NCBI GenBank assembly: GCA_004431415.1
Contig: QPMI01000602.1
Coordinates: forward strand, 62,001-126,000
From: Cyanophora paradoxa
Taxonomy: Eukaryota > Glaucocystophyceae > Cyanophorales > Cyanophoraceae
DNA: 64,000 nt
Reading direction: 5' to 3'
Below the pieces are notes generated by a model. The model saw nothing but the letters and a program-made list of their open reading frames with translations. It had not been told where the DNA came from and ran no database searches. A program made the translations under genes and the position numbers. Positions within the stretch are counted from its first letter, which is position 1. The number at the start of each line of letters is the position of its first letter. This document shows positions 25,401 through 38,000 of this stretch, in pieces.

Positions 25401-28400
25401 CCCGAGAGGGCAGCGCGGGGGCGCAGGCGGAGGGCGGGGGCTGAGGGGCCGGCGAGCAGGGCGCGGCCCTGGAGGCGGTGGCGGGGCCCTGGGGGTCGCC
25501 CCCGGCGAGCAGGCCGCCCTCGCCTACGGCCTCGCCTCCGCCGTGCGCCCGCCCGCCCCGCCCGAGCGCCCCGCGCCCGCGCCGCCTTCGCGCCGGCCGA
25601 GAGCGGCTGGGGCGGGCAGGGGGCGGAGCGCTTCCCCGCCTTCGTCTCCCTCGGGGGCGCCCTCCGCGTCGGCCGCGAGACCGTCGTCCGCCTCGTCGTC
25701 CGCCGCGCCGACGGCGGCGCCGGGGCCCCGGGCGGGGCTCGGTCTCGCTGGGGCCGGCGCGGGGCGGCGCTCGAGCGGGCAGGGGGCGGGGGCGGGGGAG
25801 GGGCCCTCCCTCGAGGAGGCCCTCCTCGCCGCCCGCCGCGCCCACCGCCCGCCCCCGCCGCCCCCGCGCCCGCCGAGGGCCCGAAGGAGCGCCGCGCCTC
25901 CGTCGGGTCACGTTCGGGGCAAGGCGCGCCCCGCCGGCGAGGGGCCCCGGCGACCCGAGCGGGCGGCTGACGCTCGCGCAGGCGGCGGCGGGCCGGAGCG
26001 GGGGTCGCACAGCAGCTCGGAGGCGGCGTCATCGTCGAGGCCGCCGCGGGGGCCCCCAGGGCCGCCCCCGGCGGGGAGAGCGGGGCGAGCACCGAGCGGG
26101 AGGCGGCGGAGGGGAAGGCGGGGGCGGGGGGGCCGGGCGAGGAGGAGGAGGAGGGTGTGCCGGACGAGGCGGCGACCGTGGGGAAGAAGTCGCGGTGGAT
26201 GCGCAAGCTCAACGCCCTCAAGCGCCGTGCCGCCGCCGCCGCCAACAACGGTGCCCCCCGCGCCCCGCAGCGGGCCCCGCGCCAGGCTGAGGCCCCCGGT
26301 CGGGGCGGGCGGGGAGCAGACTCGGGGATCCGGCGGATGCGGTGGACTGTGCGGGTCGTCGTGCTGATGCTCCTCCTCTGCTGCCCCGCCATCGCCGTCG
26401 TCGTCGAGTCCCTCGTCGGCCTCTACACCGTCCGCCCTCCCCCGCCCCCTCCCCCGGCCCCCTCTCCGCGCCCCTCGCGCCTCACGCCGGGCGCAGCGCG
26501 GCCTGGAGCGCGTCGGCGAGTCCTCCCGCCGCATCTACGAGAGCAGCTCGGCGCCCACCTACGCCCGCATGTTCAGGCACCCGCGCCGCCCCCACGGTCG
26601 CAATTCGAGCCGCGGGGCGCTGAGGGGGCGGGGGGCAGCCTGGCGGGGCTCCCCGGGTGGGGGGCCGACGGGGCGATGGAGGGTCACGCGCGGGAGACGC
26701 TCGCGGAGCTCCTCGACCAGTTCGAGGCCTACCACCTCGGGCCCGCCCCGCCGGCCCCGCCCCCGCCCCGCCCATCTGACCTGGGGCGGGGCGGGGCGGG
26801 GGCAGGCTGAAGGACGTGGACCGCGGCGGGGGCCTACGCGTGGCGCGCGTGCTCGACGACGCGGGGCGCCTCCGCGAGGCCCAGACGAGCGCCTGGGACG
26901 CTGGTTTCCAGGCCCGCCCAGCCCCGCCCCGCCCCGCCCCGCCCCGCCCCGCCTCGCCCGCCCCGCCCCGCCGCCGCTGCTAGAGGGCTCCACGCGTGCC
27001 CGAAGCCGGGCGCGGGGGCCCGGGCGGCGCTTTCGGAGAGGGCTCGAGGCTGCACGGGGGCGTGGGATGCCGGTTGGCGGCTGAGGGCGGGGCGGGGCCG
27101 GCGCAGCTGGTGGACGCGGGGCGGGAGGTGCTGCGGTACGCCTCCGCGGAGGCGCTGCGGCGGGCCTTCCCCGACCCCGAGCACAACCCCCACTTCGCCT
27201 TCCTGTGCGCGCCCGAGGGGCGGCCCCCGAGCCCCAGGGCTCCCCTCGCGGCGCCTCCCCGCCCCCCCGCCGGCCCTTCGCCTGGCCTCGTCTCGCCTGA
27301 TCCGGGGCCCCCGGCAGGATCAAGAACGGGGCGACGACGGTGATGGAGGGTGCGCCCGCCTCCCCGCCCGTGCTCGAGGCGGGGCGGGGGTGAGGGGGCG
27401 TGGGCAGCGTTCGAGGCGGCGACGAACGGGGAGGACCACCACGCGCACGGCTACTTCCTCGCCATCCAGCGCGCCCCGCCCCGCCCCGCCCCGCCCCGCC
27501 CCGCGCCGCGCGCCCCGGGCTGAGGCCCCGCAGGAGCTTTGTGCTGGCGATGATCTGCTTCGGGGTTGCCATGCTGCTCTTCCTCGCCGTCTTCTTCTTC
27601 CGCCCCGTCGTCGGCGCCGGTGCCGCCCCGGCCCCGGGCCCGCGCCCCCGCGCCGGGGCAGGAGGGCCGAGGTGGGGCGGGCGGGGCCAGTGCGGCGGGA
27701 GAAGGAGAAGGCGCTGCGCGTCTTCTTCGACATCCCCAAGGCCCGCCCCCGCCCCGCCCCCGCCCCCCGCGCGCGCCGGCCGGCTCATGGGCGGCGGGGT
27801 GGGGCGGCAGGTGACGCTGGCGCGCATCGCCGGCCTCGGGTCGCGCTCGCGCCGCGAGGACGACGAGGACGACGAGGAGATCGACGTCGACGACGAGGCG
27901 CGCCCGCCCCTCGCCTGCCGCGCCCCCGCATGGAGCTCACGGGCGGGGCGCGTGGCAGGACCTCGGGGTCTCGGCGGACGGGGCGGCGACGGCCCGCGGG
28001 CAGCCGGCCGTGCGCCCGCGAGCACGCGCACGCGCAGGCGCAGGCGGCGTGCGCGGGGCTGGGCGGTGAGGCGGGGGCGGGGCGGGGCCAGGGGCGGGTG
28101 CGGGAGGAGGAGGAGCGGGAGGAGGCGGCGGTGGAGGCGGCCCTGCGCGCCGCCGCCGCCAAGGCCGGCCCGGCGCCCCCGCCCGCCCGTCACCCGCGAC
28201 CAGGTCCCCCCGGCCCCCGCCCGCCCCCGCGCCCGCGCCCGCCCGCCCAGCGACCGCCCGCCGCCCGGCCCGCTCAGGTGCTGAAGGCGAAGCGGCTGCG
28301 GCGGGTGTTCGGGGCGGGCGGGGGCGGGTGGACGGGGTCACGCTGCGCTACTCCCTCGCCTTCGCCTTCCTCGCCGCCGTCTTCCTCGTCTGGTTCGCGG

Positions 28401-29853
28401 TGCGCGCCGCCCGGCCCGCGCCCCGGCACAGGCCCCCGCACCGCCCGCCCGCCCGCCCCGGCCGCGTGGCGAGCCCGCAGGCAGGTGGTGTACGTGCGCG
28501 GGACGCGTGCGAGCACTTCACGACGGAGCGCGTGTACGCCGGCCTCCGCCGCGCCGAGGCCTCCACGGTCCGCGCCCCCGCGACGGGCGAGGGCGAGGCG
28601 GCACGGCGGCGGGGCGGGGGCGCGAGCGGGCGGGCCGGCGGCAGGTGCTCTTCTTCGCGCAGGAGCTCGTCTCGGAGGCGACCGCCGCCCTCGGGCCCCG
28701 CTACGGCACCCGTCCGCCCCGCCCCGCCCCGCCCGCCCGCCCGCCGCGCCGCGTCGCTCACGCGCGGGGCGGCAGCGGGGCGGCTGGAGGAGGCGCGGCG
28801 GAGCCTCTCGGAGGCGCTGCACCACCTCATGGAGCGCCACCGCAGCCTCGTCGTCGGTCCGTCCCCTGAATGCGGGCTCCTGCGGGGCTGATGGTTCGAG
28901 GCGCGCGCCGCGCTGCTCCTGACGGGGCCGCGGGGGCAGGGGACGAGGCGGAGGGGCTGCGGGGCTCGCTGGGCCGCTACGCGCCGCAGGAGGCGCTCCT
29001 CTGGGGCCGCCCCTGCCTCGACGCGCGCGACGCCTGCCGCGCCGCCGGCACCAGCGGCAACGGCCTCCACCGGTCCCGCCCCGCCCCCTCCTCGAGGGAG
29101 CGTGTGCCGCCTCCGAGGCTCGGGGCCGACGCTGCACGCAGGCTGCTGAACACGTTCAAGGTGCACGCGGAGATGCTGGCGGCCTCCCCGCGGCACCTCC
29201 TCGCCCCCAACAACACCCACTTCACGGTGCAGCGGGGCGCCGGGCCCGCCTCGGCGGGGAGGCGGGGCGGGGGCTGAGCGGGGGCGTGCAGTTCGTGCGG
29301 TGGGCGGTGGACGGGGGGCCCCTGGACGGGAAGATGCGGGAGAGCATCGCCCTCTACGTCGCCGAGGCCCGCGAGGCGCGCCCCCGCCCGCCCCCGCCCC
29401 CTCCCCCCCGCCCCCCGCCCCCACGAGATCTAGAGGCGCCTGGGGCCGCGCTGACCCGCCGCTGCCAGGTGCTGGAGGCGTACATGCTGTACAACCGCGC
29501 GACGCTCGGCATGTGCGCCGTCGCCATCCTCCTCTCCTACCTGTGCGCCCCCCCGCCCCTGCCCGCACGCACCCAGCCGTGCTTGCTTGCGCCGCTCACG
29601 GGGCGGCGCCCGGCCACGGGCCCGGGGCGGCAGGTTCGTGTTCCGGAAGATCGTGGAGTCGATGGCGGACGACGCGCGGCGCACCCTCTTCCTCCTCCTC
29701 ATCATCCCCGCCGAGGTGGCCCCCCGCCCCGCCCCGCCCCGCCCCGTCGGCATCTCCCCCTCTCGCCCCGAGCCTTCGTCTCAGGTGATCGAGAGCGTGG
29801 AGAGCATCCGCGCGCACCTCGTCCGCAAGGCCGCCGGCGCCGCCGCCCTCTGA
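22437..29853 (+). CDS. Tmc-like (tiny macrocysts TmcB/TmcC-type) TPR, PAS and multi-TM protein, C-terminal part, many introns
   Basis: The first confident exon begins after a CAG acceptor at 22,436 with VATRFLLEDASPPALQ, and the next reads VAEIVFRRALELFPYS, a half-TPR repeat. Later exons give YALFAEAG, LISLLEFQ, RKYHRGAVKAF and LVAKHPNNP, then EEVLNDPASAEDLYDAADEFEE, the hallmark of Tmc-type proteins. PAS-like stretches follow (FPEVFGLPL, LAYGLASAVR). Then come at least four hydrophobic segments: VRVVVLMLLLCC at 26,355, LAMICFGVAMLLFLAVFFF at 27,543, YSLAFAFLAAVFLVWFAV at 28,348 and LGMCAVAILLSYL at 29,504. The frame ends with TGA at 29,851. Introns are short, GC-rich and full of CCCCGCCCC. 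Family members have several N-terminal membrane helices, none of which is visible here, so the gene is 5'-truncated in this window, probably by the virus. A ciliary or membrane-sensing role is only suggested by the family. Confidence 0.75.
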
Positions 29854-30882
29854 TCTCTGATTCGCCTCCGAACCCAGCTCCGTACGCCTCTGTTTTCCGA
29901 TCGCGAGTCTCCTAGCTCATAATCAGCTAGCGCCCAGCGGCTGCAGCACCGTGTTTCTTATGTATGGCACAGCTTCGTATTCGAATTCCGAATTCATCCC
30001 TTTGACTCAGTGATTTCGTTTTAATTCAGACTTAGATCTAAATGCCATGATGCATTCTTGACTCATGATCAGTTACTTGAGTCTCATGATCATGATCAGC
30101 TCTGCAGCTGGTCGAATTTCGGAATTTTCTTCAAGGCTTGTGATCATGATGGATCCCGGACGTCGACACTGTGACATGCATTAGATCTACTAGGCTAGAC
30201 ACAATGCGACAGCGAGTATCAAAGTATCCGATGATGTTGATCGGTTACTAAATTTACACGTGCGGTGCTTCGAATTCCAGGTAGCCTAGTAGTCTTCAGC
30301 TTTCAGCTGTTTGTAACCGATTGCAATTGATCGTGAACAGCCTGGCAGTTTGCCAACTTGGCGAGTTGCAAATTGCTTCGACAGGCACATCCACTGGCTC
30401 CATGGCCACGAGCCATTAATATTGCTTGGCCATGGCTCAGTGAAAAGTTCAACTTTGGCAAGGGGGTTGTAGGGGCCCAGCTGTAGGGGGTTGCCGTGGA
30501 CCATGGCCAGTAGCCTTTGATTTGAAATTGAAGCCTTAATCATGAAGGCTTGGAACGGAAGAAACTTTGTGGAGGCAGCCGTGCAATGCGCCAAAAATTC
30601 TCTTGATCATGATTCGGCGAGCCGGTCCGATGCTCACACGGGGGCGGGGCGTCCCAAACAGTCAGTAGCTGATTATCACAGTGTGTAACTAAATTCACTA
30701 TAGCAGTCACACTGGGTGATCTGCAGCCCAACGGCTCACTAACAAACTTGAAAAAAAACTAATTTCACTATTTACTACTGCTGTTCCTCGGCTCTTCTGG
30801 TCACGCACTGGATCCATTCGCCGGGCTGATCGCCGGGAGGCAGCACGGGGACTAGCTCTGTTCCTCGGGGGCGGGCGGGGGG
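29854..30882. other. Intergenic stretch between convergent genes
   Basis: This DNA has lower GC than its neighbours and is rich in TGATCATGATC-type palindromic words (30,060-30,150). One 102-codon open frame on the minus strand (30286-30594) has no recognisable features, so I do not call it. Terminators for both flanking genes are expected here; nothing else is seen. Confidence 0.5.
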
Positions 30883-33800
30883 TCACCAGGAGGCGTGGGA
30901 GGCGAGCTCGGTGATGCGGGCGGAGGCGGGCGGGGCGCGCCGCCGGTGGTGGTTGTAGTGCACGAACTCCAGCAGGCCCACCTGCCGCGCCCCTCCTCAG
31001 GCGGCGCGCGCGCGAGGGCGAGGGGCCAAGGCGCCTGCTCGCGCGGGTGGAAGAGGAAGGCAGCGAGGGTGTGGATCCCCGCGTCGCCCCACCGCCTGCG
31101 CCCCGTCGGCCCCCACAGAGGCGGCGCGCGCGGCAGGCGGGCGGGCCACTGGAGGATGCCGCGCGTGGCGTCGACGTGGCGGAAGTAGGCGGCGTCGAGG
31201 GGCGTGTCGAAGAAGTCCGCCCGCGCGATCTCCAGGTTGCTGCGCGGCCTCGCGGGGCGGCCCGGGGGCGGGGCGGGGCGGGGCGGCGCACTTGTAGACG
31301 ATGAGGCGGTTCCATTCGCCGTCCGGCGTGAGCATGGTCGCGGGGAGGCGGAGCGGCGCCCCCGCCTCCGCCGCCGCCGCCGCCAACGCGCCGTCCTCCT
31401 CCACCGACGCCAGGAACTGCCCGGAGGCCGCTGCGCCCTCAGCGGCGGGGCGGGGCGGGCGGGGCGGGGCGCACGGCCCGCGTGGCCTTCCAGAAGCCGA
31501 CGACGCAGTCCGCCGTGTCCCAGTCCTGCCGGCCCCTCAGCCCCCGGGCGCCCCGCGGGGCTCCCGCCGGGCCCGCACCCAGTTGGCGAAGGCGTACCGC
31601 AGGCCGGCCTCCCGCGCCGCGACGAAGGGGTCCCTGCCGGCCCGCCCCGTCACGGGCGCAGCGGGGCGCGGGAGAAGGCCGGCGCGCTCGCGCCTGGCGA
31701 CCGGGGCGTGCAGGCGGGCGTCCGTGTCCAGCCGCCAGTACCACTCGTACCCGAGCGCCGCCACGACCTGCGCGGGGCAGGGCCGGCTCAGGCCGGGCGG
31801 CCGGCCGGGCGGCGGGCGGCGGGGCGGGGCGGGCCTTGTGGGCGGCGAAGGCGTGGAAGCGGCACATGTGGCGGTAGCCCATGCCCCAGCGGGCCCCGCA
31901 CGAGGCCTCCATGCGCACGCCCTCCTGCCCCGGCGGCATCTCGAAGCGCAGCTGGGGCCTCGTCAGCGGGGGCGCCGCCAGGGGGGGCCTCGGGGAGGGG
32001 GAGCGGGCACGTGGTAGAAGGAGACGTGGGCGGGGGTGGCGGCGCGGATGCGGGCCTTGTGCTCGGGGGTGAGCCCCTGCTCGAAGACGAGCAGGGGATA
32101 GCGGAAGCGCGCGTTGAAGAAGGCGTCGAGCCGCGGCAGCGCCTGCCCCAGGAACTCCTGAGGCGCCCGTCAGGGGCCGGAGGCCGGGGGGCGGGGCGGG
32201 GCGGGGCGGGGGGCGCCTCGAGGCGCTCGGGGTGGAGCATGAAGGTGATGACGGCTCGGGGCCGGGCGGCGCCCGGGGCGGCCCGCAGCGAGGGCTCGTC
32301 GCCGCAGCCGTCGCAGTGCGCGGGCGGCGGGCGGCGAGGTAGGCGGGCGAGGCGAGCGCCGAGGGCTCCAGCGGGGCGGCCCCGCGGGGCGCACGAAGCC
32401 GCCCGTCACGGCGGCGGCGAGGAAGGCGCAGCCGGCGAGGAAGACGGCGCCCCAGAAGAGCGAGTGGCACGCCCGCAGCCGCCGCTCGCCCCGCGGGCTC
32501 AGCAGCCAGGGCCCCACGACTCGCTGCGGGGCGGCGGGTGAGGTGCGCGGGGCGGGGCGGCGAGGGCGGCGCGCACGCGAGGGCGGGGACGTGGGGGCCC
32601 ACGCCGAGGGCGTAGCGGAGGCGGCGCAGGGCGGCCAGCGGGGCCCGCCCCACCGGCTCCGAGTAGGGGATCCGCAGTGGCGCCGGCCTCTTCGAGGGCC
32701 GCGGCGGGGGCCGGGGCGCCGGCGGGAGGGCCCGCGCGGGGAGCAGCTCGCCGTCGACCGCCAGCTCGTCGGACTTGTTGCGCACGTGGCCGGGCGACCT
32801 GCGCCGTGGGGTGGGCGCCGCTCGGGTTCCGCACGCCGCCACGCCCCGCACCTCAACTTGCCAGGCGCGCCCTGCCCGTTCCCGCTCCAGGCCCCCGAGG
32901 GGAGGCCCAGCGGGACGAGGGGTACCGGCACTGCGGCGCCGGCGTCGGGGCGTCGGGGGCGCGGTCTGGAGGGCGGGCGGGGCGGGCGGGACCGGAGGGG
33001 TGGCCCAGGCGAGGGCCAGGGAGGCGGCGGCGGCGCGCACGAGGTCCTGCGCGCCCCTCGTGAGGGCGGCAGGGGGCGGGCGCGCGCCGGCCGCACCGAG
33101 ATCTCGACGGCGGCCTCCTCGCCCGCGCCCACGACCTCCTTCAGCGCCCCCCGCACCCCCACCTGCGCCCCGCCGCCTCGGCCCCGCCCTCGTCGCCGCA
33201 CGCGCGCCCCCGTGCAAACCCGCCAGGCGGAGAGGGCGGCGGGAGGAGGGGGCCGCGGCGGGCGGCGAGGGCGATGCTGGCGAGGGCGGCGGCGCTGCTG
33301 AGGGCGGCGGCGGCGGCGGCGGCGAGGGCGAGGGCGGCGCGGGAGCCGCCGGGGTCCGTGTGCGCCTCCTCCCACAGCGGCGTGTACCACATGCACCGGT
33401 ACCTGCCCCGCCCCGGCGTCAGGGGCCCCGCCCCGCCTGCCCCGCACCGCCCCGCCCGCACCGCTGCGCGAGAGGCGCAGCAGCAGCACGCCGCCCGCCG
33501 CGACGGCCGTCTGGTGCACGTGCACCGTCCTGCGCCGGCGCGGCGCGGTGAGGGACGGGGCGGGGCGGGGCGGGCGGGGCGGGCCAGGGGCTGCAGCGGG
33601 CGAGGGCCTTGCGGGAGAAGACAGCGTGGAGGGCCGCGAAGAGGCTCGCGCAGACGTCCCCCGCCACCTGGCCCCGCCCCGCCCCGCCCGTCGGCCCCGG
33701 CGCGGGGCGGCGCGGGGCGGCGCGGGGCGGGGCGGGGGACCTCGTCGGCGCGCCATACGAGCACCGCGGGGCGCCACGTGCACGCAAGCGCCGCCGCGAA

Positions 33801-34329
33801 GAGCGCCGCCCCGCCGCCGCCCCGCCCCGAGGGGACCTCCCCGTTGATCGCCGCCCCGAGGCCGACGACCGCGAGCGGCACGAAGCCGCGGACGCTCTGC
33901 GAAGGCGTCAGCGGACGCGCCGCGCGCCTGCGGACAGGGTCGCACGGTCCAGGTGGCTGACTCTGCCCACGCGAGCGCGCTGCTGCGGAGGAGGACGGTG
34001 CCCATGTACCACCAGCCGCCCGGAGCGGTGCTGCAGAACGCTTCCCACTCCAGCGAGAGCTCCGGCGCCTCGCGGAGGCGCAGCCAGCGCCGGCACGCTT
34101 CCGCACACGCCGCGAAGCATAGGACGGCCAACGCCTCCACGAGGAAGAAGATCAGCGGGTCGAAGAACTCGGCCGAGAACGAGGAAGATACGAAGAGCCG
34201 GTTGACCGTGGTGTGCGCGTAAGCGCCCAGCACCAGCAGCACTGCCAGGAGCGCCTCCTCGCGCGGCAGTCGCCACCTACGCCTAGGAAGCGCGGCCTTC
34301 CCGCGCAGCGGTGGAGCCCCCGCCGACAT
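30883..34329 (-). CDS. Multi-TM protein fused to a GT15 (KRE2/MNT1-type) alpha-mannosyltransferase, with introns
   Basis: I chose ATG 34329 (MSAGAPPLRG); the frame is open 11 codons further only through a TTG. The N-terminal third has repeated hydrophobic helices (ALLAVLLVLGAYAHTTVNR, IFFLVEALAVLCFAACAEA, and SLFWGAVFLAGCAFLAAAV near 32,440). The C-terminal part matches glycolipid 2-alpha-mannosyltransferases: VITFMLHPERLEA, then FRYPLLVFEQG, the acceptor-site block CGARWGMGYRHMCRFHA, YEWYWRLDTDARLH (near 31,730, the metal-binding acidic region), DTADCVVGFWKA, and WGDAGIHTLAAFLFH near 31,080. GT15 enzymes add mannose from GDP-mannose in the Golgi lumen. Fungal members have a single TM anchor, so the multi-TM front end is unusual. 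The fusion rests on continuous short-intron structure, not on cDNA. Confidence 0.75.
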
Positions 34330-35073
34330 CTCCGTAGACGGGGATACGTCAAGACGTTTCAAAAACGACTGTCGCCGACGCCATCGCGCGCGCCGCGCCG
34401 CCGCGCGCGCCCGTGATAACGCTCACACTCGGCCGCGGGACGGTCGGGCGCTCGGCCGCGGACGGTCGCCGGGTGATGGGCAGGTTAGAGCTCGAGGAGG
34501 CACATCCGGCAGCTCCCAGTTTTCTCAGGGGGAAGACTAGGGACTATCCTTGGTACCCCTCGCCACCTTAAGCTTGACAAGTTAAGGTGACGTCGACCTT
34601 GCAATTGAGCGCCTCGCCACCTTGGCAAGGTTCCCTTAAGGTCCTGCCATAGAAATTTCACTTTATTCACCCCTTTGACTTTATTCATGGGCGCGATATG
34701 TTCATTTCATTTTTTGACTTTATTCGCCGAATACAGATTTCGAGGATCCACAGGTCTCCCACGTGCACGGCATAGGCCTAGGGGCCGTGGGGGCCGTGGC
34801 CTTGTCTTCTCCCGCTCGCGCTCCTCCTCCCGCCTGCGCCTCTCCCGCATTATCTCCTCCTCCCGCTTGCGTGTCTTCGCCTCCCGCTCCTCATGTTCGC
34901 GCTTGTTCGCCTCCGGATCCAGCCTTGGGTCCAGCCTTGGGGGCCGCTCGCGCTTGTTCGCCTCCAGCCTCGAGTGGAGAGATCTTGAGGAGAAGGCATC
35001 GCCTCGAGAGGATTCCGGGGGGGTGCGGTGGCGGGGGGGTAGAGAGCGAATTGCGGACCACTAACACAGCGAA
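34330..35073. other. Intergenic region between divergent genes
   Basis: This is the shared upstream region. It contains three TGACTTTATTC/ACTTTATTC words near 34,660-34,730. On the minus strand a frame open from about 35,050 to 34,720 reads as a highly charged EANKREHEEREAK-type helix without an early ATG. Direct repeats of CGCGCTTGTTCGCCTCC lie near 34,898 and 34,949. No gene is called. Confidence 0.4.
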
Positions 35074-38000
35074 ATGTCGGCGAAGACAAAGACCCCTGCG
35101 GCCTCGCAGGCGGAGATAGACAAAGCAGCACGCATTGGGGAGCTGGCGGCGGCTCCTCCCAAGAAACCAATCGACCCACAGACGAAGACGAGGATCGCAC
35201 AGATCAAGGCCATCGTGCCTGCATGGAACAAAGACGAGGAGATCGCCGAAGTGCTTGAGCAAAACGGCAATGACGTGGATGCGGCGATCGACAAGTACTA
35301 CGAGTCCAGTGCGCTAGTTTCTTGCGCCTTTCGTCCCTCCGCTCCCGCGTCCATCCGACGCCGCCCGGGCGTCGCCGTCCTGAACGATGTGTGTTTCTGC
35401 AGACGGCTACCCGCTTGGCAAGTGGGAGGAGACGGGCAAGAATAAGAAGAAGGTGCACATTAGCGCGGGACCGACCATTCATCGTCGACGCCCCGAACCG
35501 CGATCTTACGTTCATTTGCAGGATCCGAAGGCGAAAGAAGACATCAGCCCCGTTCCCGGGAAGGCCGCTGGTTCGGCGTCTCAGCGTGGCGGGCGTGGCG
35601 CTGGCGGTCGGGGTCGTGGAAGTGCGTGCCATTTGCGCCGCCCGCGTCCATAAATGCATAGAGGGATTCGTGAAAGTGATTTTGGAGGTCTAATCACACG
35701 TCGAGCCCCGCGTGCGGGACATCGATTGTCTGGAGATCGCCATTTGGGCCTTGCTTTGCCACGAGCTGCGTTCGCCTTCGCGGTTGGATGCTAACAAGTA
35801 TTTCCACAGCTGGTCGTGAGAATGGCTCTCCCGCGCCGCCGAGTGTTGGTCGGGGCACGACTCCCCGTCGGCCCGGGTCTGTCCCTCGTCTAGCGAACTT
35901 GCTGCGCAGCTGGCCGCTGACCGGAATCTTTTGATTATCTTCGCAGTGAGCCCGGCGCACCGGAGCCTGTCGCCCCGTCCGGCTCGCCTCCGCCCGTCGG
36001 CGTCAAGCCTCCCGGCCCGCCCCGGCCGATGCCTGGCGCCCCCGTCGCTCCCGTCGCTCCGGTCGGCATTCCTGGTGCACCGGCTGCCCCGGTGGCGGTA
36101 ATGGCGGCCCACGGCGACGCTCCGGTTCCGCCTTCGCTGGCGTCCACCACCGCCTATCCGTCCCTGCCGTCCCAGCCCGGCAAGCCCGCTCCCGTCCCCG
36201 CCCCCCAAGCTCCCGCTCCTGCTCCCGCTCCTCCCGCCGCCGCTGTGCCCATGGCTGCAGCCCTCGGCCGTGGTCGCGGCGCACCCGTCGGTGCGCTTTC
36301 CACATTCCTCAACTTCGCGTATTTTGCCTGCACAGCACGTGACTTCTCGTTCAAATCGCAGCCCCGCCAACCACCGCTGCTGCCGTGGTTGGCGGTCGGG
36401 GCCGCGGTATGCCGCCCGGCCCTGGTGCTCCCGCTCCCGTCCCCACTCCCGCCGGTCCTGCGCCGGTCGCCCCTGCCGGTCGGGGCGGCCCTGGCGTTCA
36501 GTCGTTCGCTGCTGCTGTCAAGCCCCCCGCCCCCGCCCCTGCTCCCGCGCCCGCCCCCGTCCAAGCCGCCCCCGCCAAGCCCGCCGCACCTGCCACTCAG
36601 CAGGGCGCCATCGGCGACCGTGCCATCGCACGGCCGCAGCCCGCCGCCGACCGTGAGGCCGCGCCCGCCCCCGGTGGGTTCGCGGCGGCGGTCGCGCAGC
36701 CCGCCCGGCCGGCTGCCGGCCCCGTCGGCCAGCCTGCTGCCTTCGCGGCGGCCCAGGATGCCGCTGCGACCCCGCAGCAGCCTGCGGCGTACGCGTCCGC
36801 TGTCGGCGCCGGTCGCGGCGTCGGCGCCTACAACCCGCCCGGCCTCCCCGCGAACCGTTCGTCCTTCCTTTTCTCTTTTGCCCTTTCGCACGTGTGACGC
36901 TTCCGCAGAGGCGCGCCCGGCGCAGCCCTCGCAGTGGGGCAAGCAGGAGGCCGCGGCGCCCGTGAAGGCCGAGGCGGCCGCCGCGCCGGCGGCGGCCGTG
37001 CAGCCGCCCAAGCCGACGACGCCGCTCTCTTCGTACGGCGGGCAGGCGACGCAGGGCCTCGGCGGCAAGGCCTTCGAGGCGTCCAGCCCCATGGCCGCCT
37101 ACTCGGCCACCATCGGTGCCTTCAACAAGCCCGCCGCCACCTCCCAGTCCCCGGTCGTCTTCCCCTCGGTCCGCCACTCCTCTCTTCCTTTGCTCCCGGC
37201 GCGAAGTGATTCGCCGCCGGCGCAGGACATCGAGACGCAGCTGGCCAACCAGATGGCGAACTTCCAGTTCGGCACCTTCGGCCTGAGTCTCGACCTCGAG
37301 GAGCGCTCGGAACCCGCGCAGCCCGAGCAGCCCTCGGCCCCGGCCGCGCCGGCCGCGCCCGAGCAGCCCGCCCAGTCCGCCGCCGCCGCCATCGGGTCCG
37401 CCCCGCCTTCCGCGCGCGTTCGCTTCGCCGAGCCTTCCTGTCTCACCTACGCGTGCAGCCGTCGGCTTGGCGCCTCCCAGCTCAACGAGCCCGCCGCGAC
37501 GGAGTCGCACGCGGAGCAGTCGACGGCCGCGGCAACTGAGGCCGCGGACCACAGCGCGGCGACCGCGGCCGCGGCTGCGGCGCAGGCCGCTCAGGCCGCT
37601 GCGTTTGCGCAGTACGGCTACATGTCCCAGGTGAGGATGGCGGCGGATTTGATTCCGCTCGCCTTCCTCACTCGGCGCGCAGGGCGGCTTCTACGACCCG
37701 ACGGGCGCGTTCCGCTCGTCCTCCCCGACCGAGGCGCCCAAGTACGGCGGCTACGGCGCATCGATGCAGCAGGCGGCGGCGGCGGCGGCGGCTGCAGCGG
37801 CGGCGAAGCCCGCGGCTGCGTCGGCACCCTTCGGCACTCCCTCGGCGGCGGCGGCGGCCGCGCCCAAGTACGAGCAGCCGGCCGTGAAGCCGCCGGCGGC
37901 GGCCCCGGCGGCGCAGGCGGCGCAGGCGCAGCACGCGACGCAGCACCACGCGCTGCAGAGCCAGGCTGCTGCGCAGAGCAGCCAGGCGGCGCAGGCGGCG

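Noticed and set aside
25060-26392. Two long overlapping frames (435 and 430 codons) on opposite strands
   Set aside because: Both are GC-driven open frames of Arg/Pro/Ala composition. The real signal is the spliced plus-strand PAS-like exons.
30286-30594. 102-codon minus-strand frame in the intergenic region
   Set aside because: No recognisable domain, no neighbour support and no exon-like context; it may be chance or old transposon sequence.
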